Assembly (NCBI GenBank): GCA_023958095.1
Contig: JAMLGJ010000003.1
Location: 89,472 to 153,471 of the forward strand
Direction of reading: 5' to 3'
Source of the DNA: Microthrixaceae bacterium
Lineage (GTDB): Bacteria > Actinomycetota > Acidimicrobiia > Acidimicrobiales > Microtrichaceae
Length of the DNA stretch: 64,000 nt
Each line of letters starts with the position of its first letter. Position 1 is the stretch's first letter. The position numbers and the translations under genes were made by a program. The notes below the pieces were generated by a model. It was not told where the DNA came from. It saw only the letters and a program-made list of their open reading frames with translations, and searched no databases. This document shows positions 57,650-64,000 of the stretch, in pieces.

Positions 57650-58435
57650 CTACGGAGCGACCGGTTCCCCGTTGATCACCCGGTAGGAGTAGGCGATCAT
57701 CGTGATGGCGATCGGGATCGACACCAGGAGCCCGACGTAGCACACCAGCGAACCGAGGTAGTACACGAGGTAGCTGACGAGCAGGACCAGCAGCACCGGT
57801 CCGATGTTCGCCCTGACCATCTCGATGGAGCCCTTGATTGCGTCGACCGGGCCTTCACCACGGTCGATCGCCCGCAGCGGGGCGTAGGCAACGAAGAACA
57901 TCCAGATGATCCCCGGGATGAAGCAGAGCATGAAGCCCACGACGGCGCCGAGACCCACCACGATCACGGTGAGCACGAACGGTCCGATGTTGGTGGAGTC
58001 GGTGAACATGCTCATCGCGGGTGCCCGCCCCTGGGTGACCGCCAGGGACGCTCTGTAGACGCCGGCCTGGACCGCGAAGCTCACGATGATCACCAGGGCC
58101 ATGGCGACGGCCCAACCGAGGAACGCCAGGAATGCGCTGTCCCCCGAGATCGCGGGCACCATGACCAGGAAGGCAAGGGCGCTGACCACGACGGTTGCCA
58201 CGAACACGCCCAGTACCAGGAGGATGAACTCCTTCGCGTACTCCTGGAACTTCTTCCAGCCGTAGGAGAAGGCGGCCCCGACGTCCAGTTGTGGGGCGCC
58301 GCCATAGCCGCCGCCGTAGGGCTGCGCCGGCGGCATTCCACCTCCGGGGGGCGGGGGCATGCCCCCGCCGGGAGGGCCGGCTGGCGGGGGAGTACCGCCG
58401 CCAGGTGGTGGTGGTGGCATGTTGGGGTCACTCAT
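57650..58435 (-). CDS. Proline-rich multi-pass membrane protein
   Basis: This 261-residue protein has a 45-residue Pro/Gly/Met-rich N-terminus (starts MSDPNMPPPPPGG) followed by about six membrane helices (FILLVLGVFVATVVVSALAFLVM, AVAMALVIIVSFAVQAGVY, GPFVLTVIVVGLGAVVGFMLCFIPGIIW, LLVLLVSYLVYYLGSLVCYVGLLV). This resembles DUF975/GPDP-membrane-domain proteins, common and poorly characterised in actinobacteria. ATG has GGAGGATCC upstream. It shares its opening with the next gene. Confidence 0.75.
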   Translation of the reverse strand: MSDPNMPPPPPGGGTPPPAGPPGGGMPPPPGGGMPPAQPYGGGYGGAPQLDVGAAFSYGWKKFQEYAKEFILLVLGVFVATVVVSALAFLVMVPAISGDSAFLAFLGWAVAMALVIIVSFAVQAGVYRASLAVTQGRAPAMSMFTDSTNIGPFVLTVIVVGLGAVVGFMLCFIPGIIWMFFVAYAPLRAIDRGEGPVDAIKGSIEMVRANIGPVLLVLLVSYLVYYLGSLVCYVGLLVSIPIAITMIAYSYRVINGEPVAP

Positions 58436-58517
58436 GGATCCTCCGAAAGGTGGATTCTTGTTGGGCGGGATGGCTGCCGCTTCGGTGCGACTGCTCGCAC
58501 ACCCCCATCGGCAGTTC

Positions 58518-59198
58518 TCAGGCGTTCGTTACCGTTGAGTCGGCGAACTGGTCCATCAGGGTGAGCCGATCGGGCCTGTTGAAGATGTTCACGAGTCCCC
58601 AGATCTGGATCACCAGGAACCCGATGAAGCCGATGCAACAGGGGATGATCGGCACCAGCCACACGGCGCTCCGCTTCATCGCCGCCGCGGTGGTCAGGTT
58701 GTTGCCCGACGCGTCGGTGATCCTGAGGCCCATGATCATCTTGCCGAGGGTCTGCCCCCGAGTGGAGGCCATGAGGGACTCATAGAGCCAGTAGAGGACC
58801 CACAGCGCCAGGGAGATGAAGAGGCTGGAGACGTTCGCACCGAGGTTCAGGTCGTCCACCGCACTCGTCGAGCTGGCCGCATCGGCGAACACCAGGGCGG
58901 CCATCAGGATCCACACCCCGATCCAGACGACCACGAGGATCCCGAAGTCGATGAGACGGGCCACCAGGCGCTTGCCCGGATCCGCCGGTGCGACACCGAA
59001 GCCGCCGTAGCCGCCTCCCGGTGATCCCGGAACATAGGGTTGCGCCGGTGGTTGGTTCCACTGGCCTCCGCCGGGGGCGCCGTAGCCGCCGGCGCCGGGA
59101 GGTGGAGGGCCGGGCGGTCCACCCTGGTTGCCGCCGGGAGGCGGACCTGGTGTCGGGGGCGTGCCCGGGGGCGGAGGAGGCAGGTTTGGATCGCTCAC
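58518..59198 (-). CDS. Proline-rich RDD-family membrane protein
   Basis: This 226-residue protein has an N-terminal Pro/Gly tract of about 70 residues (starts MSDPNLPPPPPG, nearly identical to its neighbour). An RDD domain follows: RLVARLIDFGILVVVWIGVWI (the R..D of the name), LYESLMASTRGQTLGKMIMGLRI, and a final helix. RDD proteins may act as transporters or carriers, but functions are mostly unknown. GTG 59198 lies 8 nt after TAGCGT. 82 bp separate it from the second proline-rich gene. Confidence 0.82.
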   Translation of the reverse strand: MSDPNLPPPPPGTPPTPGPPPGGNQGGPPGPPPPGAGGYGAPGGGQWNQPPAQPYVPGSPGGGYGGFGVAPADPGKRLVARLIDFGILVVVWIGVWILMAALVFADAASSTSAVDDLNLGANVSSLFISLALWVLYWLYESLMASTRGQTLGKMIMGLRITDASGNNLTTAAAMKRSAVWLVPIIPCCIGFIGFLVIQIWGLVNIFNRPDRLTLMDQFADSTVTNA

Positions 59199-59206
59199 CG
59201 AATCCG

Positions 59207-59212
59207 ACGCTA
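59207..59212 (-). promoter_or_regulatory. -10 element of the RDD gene
   Basis: TAGCGT on the minus strand (overlapping TATAGC), 8 nt before GTG 59198; leaderless layout. Confidence 0.45.
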
Positions 59213-59291
59213 TAGGCGCCGTGCGTCGCGAACGGGGATTTGTGTCCGCGAGGGCTCCGATTCGTGTGCGTGGGGCGTCCCGGAGGCCTTG

Positions 59292-59297
59292 TAGCCT
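59292..59297 (+). promoter_or_regulatory. -10 element of glyS
   Basis: TAGCCT, 8 nt before ATG 59306; no room for a leader riboswitch. Confidence 0.5.
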
Positions 59298-59305
59298 GAG
59301 CCGCC

Positions 59306-60640
59306 ATGGCTGAAGTCACCGACGTGGGGCACTCCGACCCCGAACTGTTCGACAAGATCGTCAACCTGACCAAGAGGCGCGGGTTCGTCTACCCGTCCGC
59401 GGAGATCTACGGCGGGTTCCGCTCCACCTACGACTACGGACCCCTGGGTGTGCTGCTGTTGCGCAACGTCAAGGAAGCCTGGTGGCGTTCGATGGTGCAG
59501 TACCGCGGTGACGTGGTCGGACTCGACGCCTCGATCCTCTCACCGCCGGCGGTGTGGGAGGCCTCGGGCCACCTGGCGAGCTTCACCGACCCGCTCGTGG
59601 ACTGCACGCAGTGCAAGAACCGGTTCCGTCTCGACAAGCTGGAGGACCCCGAGGTCTGCCCGTCGTGCGGCGCCCGCGGATCCTTCACCGAGCCGCGGCA
59701 GTTCAACCTGATGTTCGAGACCCAGGCGGGACCGGTGGCCGACGCCACGGCCACCGCCTACCTGCGTCCCGAAACCGCCCAGGGCATGTTCATCAACTTC
59801 AAGAACGTCGTGGACACCACCCGGGTGCGTCCACCGTTCGGGATCGCCCAGATCGGCAAGTCGTTCCGCAACGAGATAACCCCCGGCCAGTTCGTGTTCC
59901 GCACCCGCGAGTTCGAACAGATGGAGATGGAGTACTTCTGCCACCCCGACGAGGCAGCGAAGTACTACGAGTACTGGTGTGACGAGCGGTTCTCCTGGTA
60001 CCTGGAGCTGGGGATCCCCGAGGAGCGCCTGCGCCTGCGTGCGCACGACGCGGACGAGCTCTCGCACTACTCCTCGGGAACCTCCGACGTGGAGTTCCTC
60101 TTCCCGTGGGGATGGGACGAACTCGAGGGCATCGCCAACCGTGGGGACTACGACCTTCGCCAGCATGCGGAGCATTCCGGGGAGCGCCTCGAATGGTACG
60201 ACCAGGCCGCCAACGAACGGTGGGTGCCCCATGTGATCGAACCGGCCGCCGGTGCCACCCGGACCGCGATGGCCTTCCTCATGGCCGCGTACGCCGAGGA
60301 GGAGGTGCGTGGCGACAAGCGAGTGGTGCTGCGCTTCGATCCGAGGATCGCCCCCTACAAGGCGGCGGTCCTGCCCCTGTCCAAGAAGCCCGAGCTGACC
60401 GGTCCGGCATCGGAGCTGGCGGCGGAACTGCGCCGCGAGTTCATGTGCGACTACGACGAGACGCAGGCGATCGGACGCCGCTACAGGCGTCAGGACGAGA
60501 TCGGCACCCCCTACTGCGTGACCTACGACTTCGATTCTCTCGAGGACGGCGCGGTGACAGTGCGGGACCGCGACTCCATGGAACAGGAACGGGTGGCGGT
60601 GTCCGAGGTGGCTGCGTACCTGGCCGAGAAGCTCGGCTGA
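59306..60640 (+). CDS. glyS: Glycyl-tRNA synthetase (single-chain type)
   Basis: This 444-residue class II synthetase is of the alpha2 type, with catalytic and anticodon-binding parts in one chain. Motifs include RRGFVYPSAEIYGGFRSTYDYGPLG at the start, LRPETAQGMFINFKNV (motif 2 area), FRNEITPGQFVFRTREFEQMEMEYF, and an anticodon domain near the end (RYRRQDEIGTPYCVTYDF). A zinc-like CxxC...CxxC (CTQCKN, CPSCGA) lies near 97-120. ATG 59306 follows TAGCCT by 8 nt. Confidence 0.96.
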   Translation: MAEVTDVGHSDPELFDKIVNLTKRRGFVYPSAEIYGGFRSTYDYGPLGVLLLRNVKEAWWRSMVQYRGDVVGLDASILSPPAVWEASGHLASFTDPLVDCTQCKNRFRLDKLEDPEVCPSCGARGSFTEPRQFNLMFETQAGPVADATATAYLRPETAQGMFINFKNVVDTTRVRPPFGIAQIGKSFRNEITPGQFVFRTREFEQMEMEYFCHPDEAAKYYEYWCDERFSWYLELGIPEERLRLRAHDADELSHYSSGTSDVEFLFPWGWDELEGIANRGDYDLRQHAEHSGERLEWYDQAANERWVPHVIEPAAGATRTAMAFLMAAYAEEEVRGDKRVVLRFDPRIAPYKAAVLPLSKKPELTGPASELAAELRREFMCDYDETQAIGRRYRRQDEIGTPYCVTYDFDSLEDGAVTVRDRDSMEQERVAVSEVAAYLAEKLG

Positions 60641-60695
60641 ACCTGCGGGGAGCGGTACCGCCAGGACCCACGACGGGTATCGGGGAGGTGTTGGG

Positions 60696-62567
60696 ATGGG
60701 CATCGTCGACGAGGACGTGGCCCGGGTACGCGAGAGCACCGACATGGTTGCGCTGGTGTCCCAGTACACCCAGCTGCGCCGGGTCGGCCAACGCTGGGTG
60801 GGCCTGTGCCCGTTCCACGCGGAGAAGTCCCCCTCCTTCTCGGTCAATGCGACCGAGGGGCTCTACCACTGCTTCGGCTGCAAGGCCTCGGGTGACGCGA
60901 TCACCTTCGTGCGCGAGATCGAGCACCTCGACTTCGTCGACGCGGTGGAGCACCTGGCGGCGAAGGCCAGCATCTCCCTGCGCTACACCGAACGGGGCGG
61001 CGGTGAGGAACGCAAGCGGCGCGAACACCTCCACGAGGTGCTGGAACGCGCCCTGGAGTGGTACCACGAGCGGCTCCGCAGCGCTCCGGATGCGGCCCGT
61101 GCCCGCAGCTACCTGCGTTCCCGGGGCTTCGATTCCGAGGAGGTGGCCCGCTACCGCATCGGGTGGGCCCCGGAGGGTTGGGACGAGCTGACCCGTGCAC
61201 TGCGGCTGGGCCGCAAGGACCTCGAGGACACCGGCCTCGGGATGCTCAACCGCCGCAACCGCCTGCAGGACTTCTTCAGGGGACGGGTGCTGTTCCCCAT
61301 CCACGACGAGCGTGGGCGCCCGATCGGCTTCGGCGGTCGCCGGCTCCCCGACGGCGAGGGCCCCAAGTACCAGAACTCCCGTGACAACGTCCTGTACCAC
61401 AAGTCCAGGGCGCTCTACGGGCTGGACCGTGCGAAGGCCGAGGTCGTCAGCGAGAACGAGGTGATCATCTGTGAGGGATACACCGACGTGATCGGCTTCG
61501 ACCGTGCTGGGATCCACAGGGCGGTCGCCACGTGTGGCACCGCCCTCACCGAGGACCACGTGAGGATGCTGTCGCGCTTCACGCGCCGGATCCTGCTGGC
61601 CTACGACGCGGACGAGGCGGGCCAGTCGGCGGCGGAACGGACCTACGCGTGGGAGAAGGCCCATGACGTCGGCTTCTGGGTGGTGGACCTTCCCGGTGGG
61701 GCGGACCCCGACGAGCTGGCCGCCGAGGACCCCGCTGCCCTCGCTGCGGCCGTCGAGTCGGCGCGGCCCTTCGTGGAGTTCCGGGTGCAGCGGGCCCTTG
61801 CGTCCGGGGACCTGGACAACCCCGAGGGGCGGGCACGCGCCGCGACGGCCGCACTGGAGGTGATCGCCCCACACCACGACGACCTGGTGGTCGACCAGTA
61901 CCTCATGTCCCTGGCCGACTCGACCCGGATCGACGTGGACCGCCTGCGAGAGCGCCTCGTCGACATCCGCAGGCAACCCACCCCGGAGCCGAACGAGCAC
62001 GCTCGCAGCGGTGATCCCGGCCCCCGCGATCCGGGACCGACCGACCCGGTGATCGACCACGCGCCCGGAGACCCCGGCACTTCGCTGCCGCCCGGGTCGG
62101 GCCCGGAGGCGAGTGGTGCGCCCGGGGTGTTCGCCCCCATGCCCCACGGGGCTGAGCGAGAAGCGATCCGCCTGGCCGTGAACCGCCCCGACCTCGCAGC
62201 CACCGCGATGGGTCCGGAGTTGTTCGAGGACCCGACGTGCAGGGCAGCGCTGGAGCTGCTCGTGTCGACGGGCTCACTCGCCGAGGCGGTCGCGCAGGGG
62301 CCACCGGAGCTCGCCGAGGAGCTGAGCCGCCTCTCGGTGGAGGACGTGGTGGTGGAGCCCACCGATGTCCTCGGACGGCTCGCCACGGAGGCCGCACGGG
62401 TCGAGCTGGCCGAGCTCGAACGGGCTGCACGGGCCTCGGAGGACCCGCTCGAGTACTCGAGCGCGATCTCCTACCTGAAGGTCACGATCGAGGAGGTGCG
62501 CCGTCACGGGGCCGGGTCGGAAATCGTCTGGGAGTTGGTAGATTGGCTGAGGTCGAGCCGGGCCTAG
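60696..62567 (+). CDS. dnaG: DNA primase
   Basis: This 623-residue primase makes RNA primers at the replication fork. The CHC2 zinc domain has Cys38, His41, Cys59 and Cys62 (CPFH and CFGC). The TOPRIM domain shows [12 protein letters not shown] near 262 and AYDADEAGQ near 310. The helicase-binding C-terminal part follows a Pro/Gly-rich linker (about 420-475). ATG 60696 has GGGGAGGTGTTGGG upstream. The gene precedes rpoD, and the rpoD -10 lies inside its end. The order dnaG-rpoD is the classical macromolecular synthesis arrangement. Confidence 0.96.
   Translation: MGIVDEDVARVRESTDMVALVSQYTQLRRVGQRWVGLCPFHAEKSPSFSVNATEGLYHCFGCKASGDAITFVREIEHLDFVDAVEHLAAKASISLRYTERGGGEERKRREHLHEVLERALEWYHERLRSAPDAARARSYLRSRGFDSEEVARYRIGWAPEGWDELTRALRLGRKDLEDTGLGMLNRRNRLQDFFRGRVLFPIHDERGRPIGFGGRRLPDGEGPKYQNSRDNVLYHKSRALYGLDRAKAEVVSENEVIICEGYTDVIGFDRAGIHRAVATCGTALTEDHVRMLSRFTRRILLAYDADEAGQSAAERTYAWEKAHDVGFWVVDLPGGADPDELAAEDPAALAAAVESARPFVEFRVQRALASGDLDNPEGRARAATAALEVIAPHHDDLVVDQYLMSLADSTRIDVDRLRERLVDIRRQPTPEPNEHARSGDPGPRDPGPTDPVIDHAPGDPGTSLPPGSGPEASGAPGVFAPMPHGAEREAIRLAVNRPDLAATAMGPELFEDPTCRAALELLVSTGSLAEAVAQGPPELAEELSRLSVEDVVVEPTDVLGRLATEAARVELAELERAARASEDPLEYSSAISYLKVTIEEVRRHGAGSEIVWELVDWLRSSRA
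62539..62544 (+). promoter_or_regulatory. -10 element of rpoD inside dnaG
   Basis: TAGATT within the last codons of dnaG; a start near 62551 would give rpoD a leader of 45-60 nt. Confidence 0.45.
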
Positions 62568-62596
62568 GGGAACCGGTGGGACCGGAACAACCGGCC

Positions 62597-63859
62597 ATGA
62601 CAGGAGTGCGAGTGCCCAGTTGGGACAAGGTGCCCGAGAACGAGATCTCCGCCCTGCAGGCCCGGGCGGATGCGGCATCGGGTGTGATCCTGCTCGACGA
62701 CGCGCTCAGCGCACTCGGGGTGGAGATGACCGACGAGGTGCTCGAGGAGACCCGCGACTTCTGGAAGCGTCGTGGGGTTACTGTTGACGTTGCTGTCGAG
62801 GTCGAGGGGGACGCCATGCCAGCGGCAGGAGCGATCGAACAGGAGGAGCCGGAGCCGGATCCGAACGAGCGCCGTCGGCGCAACGACCGCCTCGCCCGGA
62901 TGCGCCAGGCGCCCGCCGGCAGCTCCGGGGTGTCCGACCCGGTGAAGATGTACCTGCGCGAGATCGGTCGCGTCTCGTTGCTGAACGCCGAACAGGAGGT
63001 GTCGCTCGCGCAGCGCATCGAAGCGGGTGTGCACGCCGAGGAACGCCTCGCCGACCTGAACGCCTCGGGGGAGATCGGCTCCCTCGAACCGGCCGTGAAG
63101 GCCGCGCTGCGCCGCCAGGCCCGCGACGGTGAGGCCGCCAAGAGCGAGTTGACCCAGGCCAACCTGCGTCTGGTCGTCTCCATCGCCAAGCGATACCTGG
63201 GCCGCGGGCTGCCGATGCTCGACCTGGTGCAGGAGGGCAACCTGGGCCTGATGCGTGCGGTGGAGAAGTTCGACTACACCAAGGGCTTCAAGTTCTCCAC
63301 CTATGCCACCTGGTGGATCCGCCAGGCGATCACCCGGGCGATCGCCGACCAGTCCAGGACCATCCGAATACCGGTGCACATGGTGGAGTCGATGAACAAG
63401 GTGCACCGGATGCAGCGCCAACTGGCCCAGGAACTGGAACGCGAACCGACGGTCGAGGAGCTCGCCCAGAAGGCGGAGCTGCCCGAGGCGAAGATCCGCG
63501 AGATCCTCAGGCTCGGTCAGGACCCGCTCTCGCTGGACAGCCCAGTGGGTGACGAGGACGACAGCTTCCTCGGTGACTTCATCGAGGACCAGCAGGCGGC
63601 GATGCCGGCCGACGTGGCCACCGCCCGCTCCCTGTCCGAACAGATAACCGAGTCGCTCGGTGAGCTCTCCGAACGCGAGAAGGAGGTCGTGCGCATGCGC
63701 TTCGGCCTCGACGACGACCAACCCCACACCCTCGAGGAGGTCGGCCAGCGCTTCGGGGTGACCCGTGAACGCATCCGCCAGATCGAGTCCAAGACGCTCG
63801 CCAAGCTGCGCCACCCGAATCGGCGCCAGAAGCTCGAGGACTACCTGAGCGCCGACTGA
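62597..63859 (+). CDS. rpoD: Housekeeping RNA polymerase sigma factor
   Basis: This 420-residue group 1 sigma-70 factor has a region 1.1-like N-terminus ([33 protein letters not shown]), an acidic/basic linker, region 1.2 ([14 protein letters not shown]), region 2 ([46 protein letters not shown]), region 3 and region 4 ([30 protein letters not shown]). This is the factor expected to read the TANNNT promoters seen throughout. ATG 62597 is used; GTG 62612, with AGGAG 5 nt upstream, is a good alternative. Confidence 0.95.
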   Translation: MTGVRVPSWDKVPENEISALQARADAASGVILLDDALSALGVEMTDEVLEETRDFWKRRGVTVDVAVEVEGDAMPAAGAIEQEEPEPDPNERRRRNDRLARMRQAPAGSSGVSDPVKMYLREIGRVSLLNAEQEVSLAQRIEAGVHAEERLADLNASGEIGSLEPAVKAALRRQARDGEAAKSELTQANLRLVVSIAKRYLGRGLPMLDLVQEGNLGLMRAVEKFDYTKGFKFSTYATWWIRQAITRAIADQSRTIRIPVHMVESMNKVHRMQRQLAQELEREPTVEELAQKAELPEAKIREILRLGQDPLSLDSPVGDEDDSFLGDFIEDQQAAMPADVATARSLSEQITESLGELSEREKEVVRMRFGLDDDQPHTLEEVGQRFGVTRERIRQIESKTLAKLRHPNRRQKLEDYLSAD

Positions 63860-63945
63860 GACCGGATCCTGCCCTTGTCGATGCGGCCCGAGGATGTGTC
63901 CTTGGCGGCCGCCGGCGGCGGTTCGTGGATCCTCACCGGCACTGC

Positions 63946-63951
63946 TACATT
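63946..63951 (+). promoter_or_regulatory. -10 element of tRNA-Asn
   Basis: TACATT, 11 nt before the first base of the tRNA. Confidence 0.45.
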
Positions 63952-63962
63952 CGAGGCTCCCT

Positions 63963-64000
63963 TCCGGGGTAGCTCAGCTGGCAGAGCATCGGACTGTTAA
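63963..64000 (+). tRNA. tRNA-Asn (anticodon GTT), 5' part; runs off the window
   Basis: Begins TCCGGGG (acceptor strand), TA, D arm GCTCAGCTGGCAGAGC, A, then anticodon stem and loop ending CTGTTAA. The loop gives anticodon GTT (Asn). The 3' half lies beyond base 64000. Confidence 0.93.

Noticed and set aside
1..64000. CRISPR arrays, IS elements or rRNA genes
   Set aside because: No regularly spaced direct repeats, transposase motifs or rRNA-like segments were found on either strand.

Overview
High-GC bacterial chromosome from an actinobacterium, most plausibly class Acidimicrobiia or a close relative (inference). The grounds are the GC-rich codons, many GTG/TTG starts, 4-bp stop/start overlaps, and actinobacterial families: PAC2, BldD, class II DAHP synthase, DUF222-HNH, and a Tad pilus locus with no secretin. 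About 60 protein genes and two tRNA genes are called. There is no rRNA, CRISPR array, IS element or prophage. Most of the window is core chromosome.

1-9.5 kb: the 3' end of proB, then a minus-strand run: DUF222-HNH endonuclease, TerB-like/CbxX AAA ATPase, secreted solute-binding-like protein, solute-binding/VWA lipoprotein, membrane coiled-coil protein, MurJ lipid II flippase and PspA. It looks like an envelope-stress module. 9.5-20.4 kb: proA, a type I sulfatase, a MoxR/CoxE pair behind a TetR-type operator, a lipoprotein, a PaaX-like regulator, a GNAT-like protein and class II DAHP synthase. 20.5-24.7 kb: a second sigma-70 factor, nadD, an LCP-like gene, rsfS and a flavin reductase bracketed by two related perfect palindromes. 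24.9-32.3 kb: tRNA-Ala, leuS, an acyl-AMP/CoA ligase, PAC2, a phosphotransferase and a CnoX-like thioredoxin.

32.3-42.8 kb: comEA, comEC (metallo-beta-lactamase end degenerate), a DHPS-like protein and holA; rpsT; lepA; CIRCE-controlled hrcA with dnaJ and rsmE; and a BldD regulator that keeps the c-di-GMP signature. 42.9-51.8 kb: an eleven-gene minus-strand Tad pilus locus. It encodes a SAF/CpaB protein, CpaE/TadZ, TadA, TadB, TadC, a Flp-like peptide and three TadE/G-like pseudopilins, and ends in a membrane pseudokinase and a LysM membrane protein. A consensus TTGACA promoter drives it, and an excisionase-type HTH gene diverges from it. 51.9-64 kb: phoH, ybeY, a CBS/CorC protein, era, uppS, recO, two proline-rich membrane proteins, glyS, dnaG, rpoD and a partial tRNA-Asn.

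A recurring signal is a TANNNT -10 hexamer 6-9 nt before an ATG/GTG start in at least fifteen genes, which implies widespread leaderless transcription. It was used to choose several starts. All functional calls rest on motifs read by eye; no database search was run.
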